Shown: positions 17,703 to 27,734 of the stretch, piece by piece | How positions within the stretch are numbered: position 1 is the stretch's first letter | Layout of the letters: each line of letters starts with the position of its first letter | Assembly: GCA_020832455.1 (NCBI GenBank) | Contig: JAFIEQ010000005.1 | Span: 1 to 60,953, forward strand | Direction: 5' to 3' | DNA length: 60,953 bases | Origin: Nitriliruptoraceae bacterium | GTDB lineage: Bacteria > Actinomycetota > Nitriliruptoria > Nitriliruptorales > Nitriliruptoraceae | Position numbers and translations under genes: made by a program | The notes under the pieces: generated by a model | Databases searched by the model: none | Told to the model about the DNA's origin: nothing | What the model saw: the letters and a program-made list of their open reading frames with translations, nothing else

Positions 17703-19195
17703 ACCAACGACCTGACGAGTCGACCACCGAAGGTGTACGCCGCCGCGAGGGCGCCCCACGTCAGCAGCGCGAGGAAGACCATCCGTGGACCAGCGACCAC
17801 GGCGACCACGCTGATGAGCGCGAACCGTTCCCCGATCGGGAGCACCACGATCCGTTTCGCCCACTTGAGCGGCGGAACCGCCTCGGCGCTCCGTAACGCC
17901 TGCAAGCCGCGCTGGGCGAGAGCGGGATCGGTCCCGTCACCCGCCGGCTCCCAGAACGTGGCGGCCCCGGGGTCGTCATCGAGCAGCGGGCGTACGACCT
18001 CGCGCGCCACGTCGACGCGCTGCTGCTCCGCGTAGCCCAGGTCGAGGGTGTGTCGGAAAGTCTGGAGCAGCAACGTCGCGGAGGCGAGCAGCCACATCGG
18101 GTCCTGACCCGCACGGATCCCACCGACCGCCAACCCCACATAGACCAGGTACTCCTTGCCGCGGTCGAACACCGAATCCAGCCACGCTCCGAAGATCGAG
18201 AAGTTCCGGGTGTAGCGCGAGAGCTGACCGTCCACGCAGTCGAGCATGAACGCGACCTGCAACAGCAGTCCGCCGAGCACCGCCCACCACACCGTCCCCA
18301 CCGCGTACGCCGCAGACGCGAGGACCGCCAACGCCATCGACGCACACGTCACCTGGTTGGGCGTGGCACCGACGCGGGCGGCGGCCCGGGCCACGTAGCG
18401 TGAGTAGGTACTCACCAGGAAGGTGCTGAAGAACCCGTCCTCCTCCTTGACCGCCGCGTTCAACCGGACCCGTTCCTCATCGACGGCATCGCGGGCACGA
18501 CGAGCCGCGAACACCTCCTCCTCGGAACCGATCGCTGCCCATGGAGCCTCAGGCGGGGAGGCGATCGCGGCGACCGGCACACCGCTGCGGATCAGCGCGA
18601 CGAGCAGCAGTGCCAGGCCGGTCCCGACATCGGCGCGCTCGATCCGGTCGTCGGCGAGCTCCCGACGGATCAACCCGAGCGCGCGCTCGAGGCCTTCGCG
18701 GTCACCCGCTGCGACCACGAACGCGTCCAACGTCAGGTTCGTCGGCCGGGCCACCGGGTGGAGATGGGAGGCGCTGGCGACCAAGCGTCCACGGACCGTC
18801 CGTGCCGGTCGACCCCCCTGCACGTTGGCCGATGAGGGCGACGCGACCAACGCACCGGTCCGCTGAGCCGCCGCATCCGCGATACGCCCCAACGCCAACG
18901 GCAGGGCGATCGTCTCGCCCGGGACGACGACGATGCGACCGGCAGCGAGCTCGCCCCAGACCTCGAGCAGGTCGCCGACGTCCGCCACCACCCGGAGCTC
19001 GGCTGCCCCCGGGCCGACGCGCCGGAGCTCGGCACGGACCGGCTCCTCCCACTCCGGCCTGGTCAGGATGAGCCTGTGGTCCGACGGTGCGAGCCCTTGC
19101 AGGTCGCCGAGGAGCTCGGAGATGACCGTGCGATCATCGGCACCGAGCAGGCACGCCGCACGCCCGTCGGGCGCGGCGACGAACGCGGGGATCAC
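17699..19195 (-). CDS. CDP-alcohol phosphatidyltransferase with N-terminal extension
   Basis: About 498 residues. The last 230 or so are a membrane CDP-alcohol phosphatidyltransferase. The signature begins near residue 318 as DCVDGQLSR, then eight residues, then GAWLDSVFD, which fits D-x2-DG-x2-AR-x8-G-x3-D-x3-D except for serine in place of alanine. The first 250 residues form a soluble domain with GIVVVPGETIALPLALGRIA and a LALLLVALIRSGVPVAAI stretch. It resembles the nucleotidyltransferase-like heads on related actinobacterial fusions but lacks a GxGTRL loop, so it may be degenerate. The protein probably joins a CDP-activated alcohol to a second alcohol at the membrane. It is coupled to the DUF5941 gene. 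Confidence 0.85.
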   Translation of the reverse strand: MIPAFVAAPDGRAACLLGADDRTVISELLGDLQGLAPSDHRLILTRPEWEEPVRAELRRVGPGAAELRVVADVGDLLEVWGELAAGRIVVVPGETIALPLALGRIADAAAQRTGALVASPSSANVQGGRPARTVRGRLVASASHLHPVARPTNLTLDAFVVAAGDREGLERALGLIRRELADDRIERADVGTGLALLLVALIRSGVPVAAIASPPEAPWAAIGSEEEVFAARRARDAVDEERVRLNAAVKEEDGFFSTFLVSTYSRYVARAAARVGATPNQVTCASMALAVLASAAYAVGTVWWAVLGGLLLQVAFMLDCVDGQLSRYTRNFSIFGAWLDSVFDRGKEYLVYVGLAVGGIRAGQDPMWLLASATLLLQTFRHTLDLGYAEQQRVDVAREVVRPLLDDDPGAATFWEPAGDGTDPALAQRGLQALRSAEAVPPLKWAKRIVVLPIGERFALISVVAVVAGPRMVFLALLTWGALAAAYTFGGRLVRSLV

Positions 19196-19276
19196 GGTGG
19201 TGGACAGGCTCGGGCTCCAGGGTCAGACGCCCGACACGCTATCCATCGGCGCAGGACTACCTCGGTGTCGTCGCGC

Positions 19277-20791
19277 TCACAGTCGCCGTGCGAGCACGAC
19301 CCAGATGGTCCGGGCGATGATGACCAGGTCGAGGACCGGCGACCAGTTCACCAGGTACTGCAGGTCGTAGCCGAGCTTGTACTCCGCATCGGTGTCGTAG
19401 CGCCCGTGGATCTGAGCCAACCCGGTGAGGCCCGGCGGTACCTCGTGGCGACGGTTGTAACCGGGGATCTCCCGCTCGAATCGCGACGTCAGCTCCGGAC
19501 GCTCGGGGCGTGGCCCGACCAGGGACATCTCTCCGCGCAGCACGTTCCACAGCTGCGGCAGTTCATCGACCCGCATCGAACGGACCCATCGACAAGCAGG
19601 GACGATCCTCGGATCGTCACGTTCGGCCAAACGGGCCCCCCGGCCGTCCCCCTCGGCATCGGGGTACATCGTGCGGAACTTCAAGAGCTGGAACGTGCGA
19701 CCACCGGCACCGACGCGTACCTGGCGGTAGAGCACCGGACGGCCCACGGCCAAACGCTGGTACAGGGCGGCCAGCGCTAGGAGCGCCAGCCAGATCGGTG
19801 CGGTCAGGGCTAACAGCAACAGATCCAAGGCGCGCTTGAAGCGCGCGCGCGATCGCGGCATCGTCTGGGTCCGCAGCAACACGAACGGCAGCCCGCCGAC
19901 CTCCCGGACCCGCTCGAGGCCATACATCGTGTCCCGGGCGGTCACCCGGACCAGGATCGTCAGTCCCCGTTCCTCGAGTTCGGTGACCGGATGGGGGTAG
20001 AGGTCATCGAGCCACTCGCCGCTGAGCACGAGGACGTCCGTCGCACCCGTCGCGACGGCCGCACCCTCGAGTCCGGCAGGGTCACTGATCTCCGCGACCA
20101 CCTCCGCGCCGCTCTCGCCGTCATCGAGGTGGTCCCGCGCACCTTCGATCGCTGATGGCCGGCCGAAGATGATCACCTTGGGGCGACCCTCACGCCGGGT
20201 GCGGAGCAGGTGCGCGATCCGTCGGTTCGCCGCCACAGCGACCGCCCCCAGGACGATCAACCAGACCAGGTTCTGGATCGGGAACGGCAGCGCTCGCTCC
20301 GTCTCGAAGCCGAGTTCGTTGGCCAATCCCGTCAAGGCCAACGTCAACAGCGCAACCAGACCGCCCGCAGCGAGGGTCTGGCGCGCCGCTCGCGGAAGAG
20401 CAGGGGGTGCGCCGAGCCGGGGCTCACGCTCGTACAGCCCCCCGAAGTACAGGCTCGACATGAACACGGTCACCGCGACCGCGAACGACAGGAGGTACAG
20501 CGGGACCGGCGCGGTCGGCCACTCGAACCCGAACCGGATCACCATCGTGCCGATGGTGATGGCCACCAGCCAGAAGGCATCGGCGAACATGATCAGTCGA
20601 AAACCGTGCCGGTTCAACCGGCGGATGACCCCGGTCGCCACGGATCCGCTCGAACCCCCGTCGATCGCGGCGGCGCCCGATATCGCATCGGACTGGCCCG
20701 GCTCAAGTCCGTGCTGCCCAGGCGTCTCGACGCCCGCCGTCTCGCCGGGAGCCCCGGTCGCCGACTCGCCGACCGACTGCGAGCCACTCAC
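19277..20791 (-). CDS. Polyprenyl-phosphate sugar-phosphotransferase (initiating sugar transferase)
   Basis: This 504-residue protein has the WbaP/EpsL-like layout: a low-complexity start, four hydrophobic helices (about 60-170), a Rossmann-like middle (about 180-290) and a C-terminal bacterial sugar transferase domain. The catalytic domain shows FKRALDLLLL, LLKFRTMYPDAEGD, RVDELPQLWNVL, SLVGPRPERPEL and GLTGLAQIHGRYD. Such enzymes move a sugar phosphate from a UDP-sugar to undecaprenyl phosphate and so start glycan assembly. The start overlaps the ABC ATPase stop by four bases, placing initiation and export in one operon. The sugar cannot be deduced. Confidence 0.92.
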   Translation of the reverse strand: MSGSQSVGESATGAPGETAGVETPGQHGLEPGQSDAISGAAAIDGGSSGSVATGVIRRLNRHGFRLIMFADAFWLVAITIGTMVIRFGFEWPTAPVPLYLLSFAVAVTVFMSSLYFGGLYEREPRLGAPPALPRAARQTLAAGGLVALLTLALTGLANELGFETERALPFPIQNLVWLIVLGAVAVAANRRIAHLLRTRREGRPKVIIFGRPSAIEGARDHLDDGESGAEVVAEISDPAGLEGAAVATGATDVLVLSGEWLDDLYPHPVTELEERGLTILVRVTARDTMYGLERVREVGGLPFVLLRTQTMPRSRARFKRALDLLLLALTAPIWLALLALAALYQRLAVGRPVLYRQVRVGAGGRTFQLLKFRTMYPDAEGDGRGARLAERDDPRIVPACRWVRSMRVDELPQLWNVLRGEMSLVGPRPERPELTSRFEREIPGYNRRHEVPPGLTGLAQIHGRYDTDAEYKLGYDLQYLVNWSPVLDLVIIARTIWVVLARRL

Positions 20792-21675
20792 GGTGCATCC
20801 CGTTCAGGCGGCTGTTCCTCGCGGTCGCGGCGCTTACGCTTCTTGCCCTTGCCGACGTGCTCCTCATATGCGTCCACCAGGGCATCGGTCTCTCCGTCAG
20901 CCACGAGCCGGCCGTGGTCCAACCACAGAACCCTGGTGCAGACATCACGGATGCTCTTCATCGAGTGGCTGACGAGGAAGACCGTCCCGGCCTCACCCAG
21001 CATCTCCTTGATGCGGGCATCGCTGCGCTCCTTGAACTCCGCGTCACCGGTCGACAACGCCTCGTCGACCATGAGGATCTCCGGCGTGCTCGAGGTCGCG
21101 ATGGCGAACTGCAGCCGTGACCGCATACCCGAGCTGAAGGCGCGCAGCGGCAGATCGATGAACTCCTCGACCCCGGCGAACTCGATGATCTCGTCGATGC
21201 GGTCGAGCAGTTCCGCCCGCGGCACACCCAGCGCTGTACCGCCCAACAGGATGTTGCGACGCCCCGATAGATCGGGCTCCAACGCGGCACCGACCCCCAG
21301 CAGCACCGGGATCGAACTGGCGTAGACGTCACCCTCGCTGATCGGCACGAGCCCCGCGATGCCACGGAGCAGGGTGGACTTCCCCGACCCGTTGTGCCCG
21401 ATGATGCCGATCGCCTCACCACGGCGAGCGACGAAGCTCACGTCACGGACGGCCTCGACCGATCGGTACTCACGCTGCTTGCGATCGCGAACGAAGGCCT
21501 TGCGCAACTTCGGGGCGGAGTCGGCGTAGATCCGATACGTGATATCGACACGATCAACGATGACCGACGGCATCTCCTCGCCAGTTGCACGCCGGGAGGG
21601 ATCGCCCGACGAGCCATCAGCCGTCACCGGATGGCCACCGTCGCCGATCGATGGGCCCGCAGCTACATCAGACAC
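20788..21675 (-). CDS. Polysaccharide ABC transporter ATP-binding protein (Wzt/TagH type)
   Basis: Walker A is GHNGSGKST, the signature is FSSGMRSRLQFA, Walker B is ILMVDEAL, and the switch histidine lies in FLVSHSM. These place it with Wzt/TagH ATPases. The RNILLGG and EEFIDLPL segments are typical of that subfamily. The carbohydrate-binding C-terminal domain of O-antigen Wzt proteins is absent; instead the tail is a charged KGKKRKRRDREE segment. The GTG at 21675 overlaps the permease stop by eight bases. An internal ATG at 21573 preceded by GAGGAG is an alternative start and would remove about 34 poorly conserved residues. It powers export of a lipid-linked glycopolymer with the permease next door. 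Confidence 0.92.
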   Translation of the reverse strand: MSDVAAGPSIGDGGHPVTADGSSGDPSRRATGEEMPSVIVDRVDITYRIYADSAPKLRKAFVRDRKQREYRSVEAVRDVSFVARRGEAIGIIGHNGSGKSTLLRGIAGLVPISEGDVYASSIPVLLGVGAALEPDLSGRRNILLGGTALGVPRAELLDRIDEIIEFAGVEEFIDLPLRAFSSGMRSRLQFAIATSSTPEILMVDEALSTGDAEFKERSDARIKEMLGEAGTVFLVSHSMKSIRDVCTRVLWLDHGRLVADGETDALVDAYEEHVGKGKKRKRRDREEQPPERDAP

Positions 21676-22591
21676 GCCCGTACTCGCTCTCCGCCTGGCG
21701 GAAGAACCAGAACCCGAACGACAGCATGACGATCGACCAGACACCACCGACGACCCAGATCTGAGCGTCGAGCGGCCCGACAAGTACCGCATCCCGCGCC
21801 ATCTCCACGATGGCGTAGGCCGGATTCAACTGCAGGATCGTCAACAGGGTCTGGTTCGGGATGATGTCGATATTGATCGGGATGATCACGCCCGACGAAT
21901 AGAAGTAGAGCCGGAGCGCGAACGGGAGCAGTTGCTGGATGTCCCGGAAGTGGAAACTCAACCGCGCGACGACCATGGAGATCCCGAGGTTGAACATCGC
22001 TTGCAACATGGTCACGGGCACCAACAGCAGCCAGGTCCACTGTGGCGGCGGACCACCTTCCACGAGCATCACCAGCACCAGCATGACCGGGATCGCATAC
22101 AGGTACGACACCGTCTCGGAGACGATGGCGCTCAGTGGCAGCACAGCCCGGGGGAAGTTGATCGACTGCACGAGCCTGCGGTTCTTGACGATCATGCGGG
22201 CGCCTGCATTGATCGAGCTGCGGGTGTAATCGAAGACGATGACCCCGACGATCAGGAAGGGCAGGTAGTTGTCCACCCCACGACGTGACTCCACGTTCAG
22301 TACCAACCCGAAGATCAGGTAGTAGACGGCGATCAGCAGCAGCGGGTTCAGCAGGTGCCAGAGCTGCCCCAGAGCGGAGTCCTGGTTCTGTGCCTTGAGC
22401 TCACCGAGCGGAACGGTGACGGCGAACTCCCGGCGCCGCCAGAGCTCCCGCAGGTACTCACGCAGCGGCAGCTTGACGCCGACACGACGGAGCGCCGGCC
22501 ACTCTTGACGAGGGTCGGCGGGGAGCGACGGCCGCTCCGGAACTGGGAGATCGGTCGCCGGTCGAGGGTGCTCAGGCGGTGTCACGGGCAC
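21668..22591 (-). CDS. Polysaccharide ABC transporter permease (Wzm/TagG type)
   Basis: The protein has 307 residues with about six transmembrane helices after a charged N-terminal stretch of roughly 60 residues. WRRREFAVTVPLGELKAQNQDSALGQLW, here split across helix 1, is the classic amphipathic interface helix and entry to the ABC-2 permease fold. SINFPRAVLPLS and FRDIQQLLPFALRLYFYSSGVI are the usual loop and helix motifs. The gene lies between a glycosyltransferase gene and the ATPase gene, overlapping the latter. It should form a channel dimer that moves a finished lipid-linked glycan across the membrane. Confidence 0.92.
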   Translation of the reverse strand: MPVTPPEHPRPATDLPVPERPSLPADPRQEWPALRRVGVKLPLREYLRELWRRREFAVTVPLGELKAQNQDSALGQLWHLLNPLLLIAVYYLIFGLVLNVESRRGVDNYLPFLIVGVIVFDYTRSSINAGARMIVKNRRLVQSINFPRAVLPLSAIVSETVSYLYAIPVMLVLVMLVEGGPPPQWTWLLLVPVTMLQAMFNLGISMVVARLSFHFRDIQQLLPFALRLYFYSSGVIIPINIDIIPNQTLLTILQLNPAYAIVEMARDAVLVGPLDAQIWVVGGVWSIVMLSFGFWFFRQAESEYGRV

Positions 22592-22666
22592 CTCGCACAG
22601 CGGGACAGGAGCGCCGCAGGCTACACGCAGCGAACGCGCCGATCCGCCAGGGTGGCGCGGTGCGCA

Positions 22667-24469
22667 TCACCGTCGGGCGGAATCGGACCCCACCGTCGAC
22701 CGATCGCCGCCACGCAACCGCTTCCAGCGCCGTCGCACACCCCGAACCACCCGACGCGGTCGTAGCCGGTTGAGGCCACGCAACAACCGTAGGACGGGTC
22801 CCGCGAGCCGCAGGAGGCGACGCAACTGCGCGGCGCCCAAGCCGTCGAGCGCCTGGTGGGCGACGGTGAGCAGTCGCGTGCGTGTGCCGTGATCGAGCTG
22901 CGCGAGCGCTTCCCAGAGCAGGAGCGCATCGTGCTGCCCGTCGCTGACGGGACGGGACGGCAGCGCATCGGCCCCGCCGGGGAGCTCCGGAGCCGCGTTG
23001 TCCGCATCCTCGAGACCGAGGTCGTAGCCCGACAGCCACTCACCGCCGAACGTGCGCGCGATGGCATCGGCGAGCAGCGGCTCCGTTGCGATCAGATCGT
23101 TCCCCACCGAGGTGCGCAGCCGCGTCTGCGCTCGCGTCGACCACATGCGCAGATGCCCCGCCCTCGTGGCTCGACCCGGCACGGTGACCTCCACCACGCC
23201 GACCGACGAGGCCGCGTCGGTGAGTCGTTCCATCGTGCGGGCGAGCGCGTCCGGTGCGAGCAGGACCCCCGCGGGCACGGAACCCTGGAAGGGGACCCGG
23301 TGGTCACGGGCAGACTCGGCAGCATGGGCCTCGACGACGGCCAGCCTGGGGTCACCGCCGTACTGGAAGCGCAACCAGTCCAGATCGGGGTGGTCGTCGG
23401 ACACCGCGACGACCACCGCGAGGTCGTGGACCGTGCTGCGCAGGATGCTGTCGACCGTGGCGTCGATCGAGGTTCGAGCGCACGAACCGGCATCGACCCG
23501 GAGGGCGATACGCGGGACCTCGAACGACCGTCCTCCACGCACGTTGCGGAACCCGCGGTGGGCGATCAGGTTCGCCAGCCGAGCGCGCTGCTCCTCGAGG
23601 CTGCGCCGCTCGGACTCCGAGGGCTCGTGGCCTGCCCCCTGGTGCCAACAACGCGCCACCGGCTCGGGGATGAGGAAGGCACCCGAGGTGAACAGGCGGT
23701 AGCCCAGTTCGATGTCCTCGCCGCCCCACCGGTCGAAGGAGGCGTCGAACCCGCCGACCTGTTCGAACAGGGCGCGGCTGACGCCGAGGTTCCCACTCGT
23801 CACCACTCGGAACAGATCGTCGTGCTGGCTACGCAGGTCGTCGGTCCGACGTAGGTGGGCCTCGATCCAGGTGGGTGTCTGTTGATCGCGGTCCGCCAAC
23901 ATCGTGTCGAGGGCCTGCTCCGCGACCGCACGGCCGACGGCGAGGGAGTCGAGGTCGTCGAAGGACGCATGGACCCGCCGGCCGAGCGTCACGGCTGACG
24001 CGCTGGCTTCGTGCCAACGCGCGTGGGCGCGGAGGTGATCACGCTCCGGGATCATGTCCGCGTCCAAGAAGACGAGAACATCGCCCGATGCCTGCGCGGC
24101 GCCGAGGTTCCGCGCCCGCGGGGCACCGAAGCCACGGCGTTCCTGCCGCAGGATCCGGACGTCGAGCCCGTCCACCTGCGTGGCGAGTTCCACCGGCGGA
24201 TCACTGCCATCATCGACGACGATGACCTCGAGTTGCTCACGCGGGAAGGACTGCGCTGCGATGCCGGCCAGGGTGCGCTCCAGCTGCGGCTGGGCCTGGT
24301 AAATGGGGATGATGACCGTCACCGAGCATCGCGGCTGGTAGGTGTTGAGGTCCGGGACCGCGAGCAGGTCCCACCGGTTCCAGCCGATGACCTGCTCGAG
24401 GAGTTCCGTCCGGTCACGCTCGTGTCGTCGCAGTACCTGCACAGTGATCCAACCCTTCACCCCGCTCAC
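22667..24469 (-). CDS. Two-part family 2 glycosyltransferase (chondroitin-synthase-like N-terminal half)
   Basis: About 600 residues. The N-terminal GT-A domain (about 45-300) shows VTVIIPIYQAQPQL, VVDDGSDPPVE, GAPRARNLG, VFLDADMIPERD and, near 250, GGFDASFDRWGGEDIELGYR. The last is the galactosyltransferase-like ED motif found in chondroitin polymerase-type enzymes. The second half is a less conserved region with a weak second GT-like core (ALRVDAGSCARTSIDATVDSIL). The GTG at 24469 begins a conserved MSGVKGW start. It is first in the leftward export operon and divergent from the 24645 gene, so about 175 bases between them should hold two promoters. Confidence 0.83.
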   Translation of the reverse strand: MSGVKGWITVQVLRRHERDRTELLEQVIGWNRWDLLAVPDLNTYQPRCSVTVIIPIYQAQPQLERTLAGIAAQSFPREQLEVIVVDDGSDPPVELATQVDGLDVRILRQERRGFGAPRARNLGAAQASGDVLVFLDADMIPERDHLRAHARWHEASASAVTLGRRVHASFDDLDSLAVGRAVAEQALDTMLADRDQQTPTWIEAHLRRTDDLRSQHDDLFRVVTSGNLGVSRALFEQVGGFDASFDRWGGEDIELGYRLFTSGAFLIPEPVARCWHQGAGHEPSESERRSLEEQRARLANLIAHRGFRNVRGGRSFEVPRIALRVDAGSCARTSIDATVDSILRSTVHDLAVVVAVSDDHPDLDWLRFQYGGDPRLAVVEAHAAESARDHRVPFQGSVPAGVLLAPDALARTMERLTDAASSVGVVEVTVPGRATRAGHLRMWSTRAQTRLRTSVGNDLIATEPLLADAIARTFGGEWLSGYDLGLEDADNAAPELPGGADALPSRPVSDGQHDALLLWEALAQLDHGTRTRLLTVAHQALDGLGAAQLRRLLRLAGPVLRLLRGLNRLRPRRVVRGVRRRWKRLRGGDRSTVGSDSARR

Positions 24470-24644
24470 GAGGATGTGTGCGCCGCGGGGTCAGGATGTG
24501 CACGCTACGACCGTTCGGTAACCGGCTGGTGAGCAGGCGCGACCAGGTCGGGGAACGAAGTGCGAACGGGTCGGAACATCGGGGGGAGCGACGATGTCGG
24601 CGTCGTAGCGTCGCGGGACCGACCCGCGACCTTCAGGATCCCTG

Positions 24645-26231
24645 ATGCCCCCACTCGCCCGCTCCCTCGTACCCGTCGGACTCCGCCGGCGGCGACGCAC
24701 GGAGCCCTCTGGGTCATCAGTCACACCGGACAACGGGCCGATGCGCCGCGCCGCGCGCAACGCTGCTCAGATCCCGGCACCGGCCCGGGTCGTGCTGGCC
24801 GGGGAGGCGAGCGCGCCGCTCTCGCTCACGGTCGTTCCCGTCTCCCAGGACGGCGTAGCGCTGGCGCAGGACGACGGCCACGGCACGCGGACCGTGGACG
24901 CGGTCGTGATCGGCAGCGACGTCACGAGGCAGACCAGCGATCGGCTCGCTGTCGAGGCCGGTGCCCTGGCGATCCCGCTCATCCGCCTCGGGAAGCAGCC
25001 GCTCATCGACGCACGCGCATGGAACCCACGGGGCTGGCGACGGGAGACTGGCGGCGATCTGGGTGTCCTGCTCACGCACCCCGACCGGACGCGCAGTTGG
25101 GGGGCGGTGGAACGGCTGGCTCGCGTCGCGGACCGGGACCGGATCGTGCTGCTGGTCCCAGCACACTGGTCCGGGATCGACGGCCGCGGGTTCCGCGTGC
25201 GGACCCTGGCGGAGGGTCGCGAGCGCAGCCCGATGCTGCAGGCCCTCAGGGGTGTGCTCGATCTGCCCGAACTCCACCAGAGCGTGCCGGACCGTGCCCG
25301 CTGGATCCTCGAGTTGTCGGCACGCGGCGTCCCGGTCGCTGCCGACGCCACGACCGACCTCGCTGACTGGCTGGCTCCCGAGCTACTCCACGTTCTCGCG
25401 GAGGTGGCGGGCGCTGACCTCGACGACCCGGAGTGCAGGGAACGGGTCAGCATCGACCTGCGCCGCACCGCGCACCGTCTGCACGGCCCGACTTCGCGCT
25501 GGAACGCGATCGCCGCGGACGCCGGGCTGCCCCCGGTCCCCGAGCCGAGCATCTCCGTCGTCCTGGCGACCAACCGACCCGACCGAGTGCGCCGCGCTCT
25601 GGAGCGGATCGACCGCCAGGATCATCGGGCCGTGGAGATCGTGCTCGCCCTCCACGGAGACGGCTTCAACGGAGACCTCGAGCGGCACATCCCGAACTGG
25701 ACCGACCGGCCGACGACGACGCTACGCATCCCGAGAGACCGCACGCTCGGCGCCGTCCTCAACGAGGCGACGGCCCGGGCCAGCGGTGATCTCATCGCCA
25801 AGATGGACGACGACGACCTCTACGACCGCCGACACCTGAGCGACCTGGTCGAAGCGCTGCGCTACAGCGACGCGACCCTGGTGGGCAAGGGATCCGAGTA
25901 CGTATACCTGGAGGAGTTGGACGTCACCATCCGTCGCCTCCCGCACGGTGCGGAGCGCCCGAACCGCAACATCGCGGGTGGAACCCTGCTCATCGGGCGC
26001 GACGATCTCCGCGAAGCCGGCAGTTGGCAGTCCTCACCACGCGCGATCGACCAACGCCTCATGGACGATGTCGAGGCGGCGGGCGGTCGCGTGCATCGCA
26101 CCCACGGACATGGCTTCGTGCTGTTCCGCACCGCCGGATCACACACCTGGAACGCACCGGTCGACTACTTCCTGCGACAGGCGGTTGCGCAGTGGCGCGG
26201 CCTCGCCCTCGAGCAGGCAGGAGTGGGATGA
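24645..26231 (+). CDS. Family 2 glycosyltransferase with unknown N-terminal domain
   Basis: The catalytic GT2 domain lies in the second half of 528 residues (about 300-500): ISVVLATNRPDRV, AVEIVLALHGDG, GAVLNEATARASGDLIAKMDDDDLYD and a late GGTLLIGRDDLREAG. The acidic DDDD run acts as the DXD motif. The first 280 residues (VLAGEASAPLSLTVVPVSQ ... LADWLAPELLHVLAEVAG) have no family that I recognise. They may bind the acceptor. This gene starts a four-gene rightward operon: its stop overlaps the next start (ATGA, 26228-26231). Confidence 0.85.
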   Translation: MPPLARSLVPVGLRRRRRTEPSGSSVTPDNGPMRRAARNAAQIPAPARVVLAGEASAPLSLTVVPVSQDGVALAQDDGHGTRTVDAVVIGSDVTRQTSDRLAVEAGALAIPLIRLGKQPLIDARAWNPRGWRRETGGDLGVLLTHPDRTRSWGAVERLARVADRDRIVLLVPAHWSGIDGRGFRVRTLAEGRERSPMLQALRGVLDLPELHQSVPDRARWILELSARGVPVAADATTDLADWLAPELLHVLAEVAGADLDDPECRERVSIDLRRTAHRLHGPTSRWNAIAADAGLPPVPEPSISVVLATNRPDRVRRALERIDRQDHRAVEIVLALHGDGFNGDLERHIPNWTDRPTTTLRIPRDRTLGAVLNEATARASGDLIAKMDDDDLYDRRHLSDLVEALRYSDATLVGKGSEYVYLEELDVTIRRLPHGAERPNRNIAGGTLLIGRDDLREAGSWQSSPRAIDQRLMDDVEAAGGRVHRTHGHGFVLFRTAGSHTWNAPVDYFLRQAVAQWRGLALEQAGVG

Positions 26232-27628
26232 CCCAGGACCAGCGATGGCGGGTCCTCGCCGCGATCGCCGTCGCCGCGGTGACGATCGCTCATCTGTCAT
26301 CGCTCGGTCGCTCCCTCTGGTGGGACGAGGTCTACACCGCCTGGGCCTACGTCCTCCAGGGACCGTCGACGATCCGGTCGAGTGACGCCTACATCCCGAA
26401 CAACCACCTGCTCTTCAGCTGGCTGACCTGGGCGAGCTCGCGTGCGACGGGGATGACAGAGCCCGCCCTTCGACTGTGGGCGTTCGTACCCGGCACGGCA
26501 GCGCTCGTCCTACTGGTCATGTGGACCGGCAGGGTCATCGGCTGGCGGATCGCTGCGATCCTCGCCGTGCTGCTCGCCGCATCGCCACTCCACGCGCTGA
26601 TGGTCACGGAGGCGCGCGGCTACGGGCTGGTGCTGCTCTCGAGCGCGGGCCTACTCATCGCTGGCGTGCAGGCGGTGCCGGAGCCTTCTGCGCGCCGGGA
26701 TCTGCTGCTCGTGACCAGCGGGACGCTCGGCGTGCTCACGGTGCCGACCCTGGCGATACCAGCCGCCATCACCGCCTGCGCCGTGCTGGCGATCCGACGC
26801 ACGGCGTGGATGCAACTCGCGGGCCTCGGCGCCCTGGGCGCGGGCTTGACACTGTGGTGGTACGCCCCGGTGATCGATTCGGTGCGTACCCGCGTCACCG
26901 GCGTCGGAGCCCGGGCGGGCCAACCTGCCAGACCCGTCGACGCCATCGTCGGGCCGGCCGAGCTGCTGGGTGCGCCGATGCTGACCTCGGGACTGCCCGG
27001 TCCCGTACCCGCCATCGCCACCCTTGTCGCCCTGTCGCTGATCGTGGTGGGCGTATGGAGCGTGCGGCGCGCCCACACCGCCCTCGCGTTGTCGCTCGCA
27101 GTGGTCCCGACCGTGGCGGTACTCGTGCTCGCCGCGTTCGGTTTGCACCTGCTGCCCCGCTACCTCGGGTTCCTGCTCCCGTCCACCACCTTGGCCATGG
27201 CGCTGGGCATCGACCAGGTCCTACGCCACGCCGGAGAGCGCTGGCCGGTGGCCAGCCAACTCGGCGGGGTCGCGCTGGCCGGCCTGCTGTTCATCGGGGC
27301 GGCGACCACCCTGGTCGAGAACCGGGTCCCTCGACAGGACCTGCGCAGTGTCGCTGAGCTGGCCGACCGCACGCAACCCCACTCGACGCTGGTTAGCAGC
27401 CTCGATATCGGCTGGACCTACTACCTCCGGGCCCACGAGCCGAGAGTCGTCGAGGACGAGCGTGAGCTCGACCGTCTGTTGTGTGAGGCTCCTGGGCCAG
27501 TGCTCTACGTCGAGCCCACGGTCGCCGAAGCGCCGACGCTGCCGTGCCTTGCGGCTGCGGGGTTCCGCGCCCATCGGTTCGAGCAGCGGAGCGCGCCCGG
27601 CCAGCTGACCGCATGGGTCCGACCTTGA
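26228..27628 (+). CDS. GT-C fold membrane glycosyltransferase (family 39/ArnT-like)
   Basis: About 466 residues with ten or more hydrophobic helices. The first outward loop carries LWWDEVYTAWAY, the paired acidic residues that mark PMT/ArnT-type GT-C enzymes, and the C-terminal tail is a soluble extracytoplasmic domain with HSTLVSSLDIGWTYYLRAHEP. Such enzymes use polyprenyl-phosphate sugars outside the membrane. The following gene encodes a DPM1-like synthase that could supply the donor. The ATGA overlap with the upstream gene fixes the start and argues for coupled translation. Confidence 0.82.
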   Translation: MTQDQRWRVLAAIAVAAVTIAHLSSLGRSLWWDEVYTAWAYVLQGPSTIRSSDAYIPNNHLLFSWLTWASSRATGMTEPALRLWAFVPGTAALVLLVMWTGRVIGWRIAAILAVLLAASPLHALMVTEARGYGLVLLSSAGLLIAGVQAVPEPSARRDLLLVTSGTLGVLTVPTLAIPAAITACAVLAIRRTAWMQLAGLGALGAGLTLWWYAPVIDSVRTRVTGVGARAGQPARPVDAIVGPAELLGAPMLTSGLPGPVPAIATLVALSLIVVGVWSVRRAHTALALSLAVVPTVAVLVLAAFGLHLLPRYLGFLLPSTTLAMALGIDQVLRHAGERWPVASQLGGVALAGLLFIGAATTLVENRVPRQDLRSVAELADRTQPHSTLVSSLDIGWTYYLRAHEPRVVEDERELDRLLCEAPGPVLYVEPTVAEAPTLPCLAAAGFRAHRFEQRSAPGQLTAWVRP

Positions 27629-27734
27629 GCGCCCGGGCCAACAGCCCTCGGTAGGCTGCAGAGCCCGGCTGGCAGTGCCCACTCAGACCGAAGGTGAGGG
27701 GCAACGGGACCGATCCACACTCTGCGGGAGCCTC

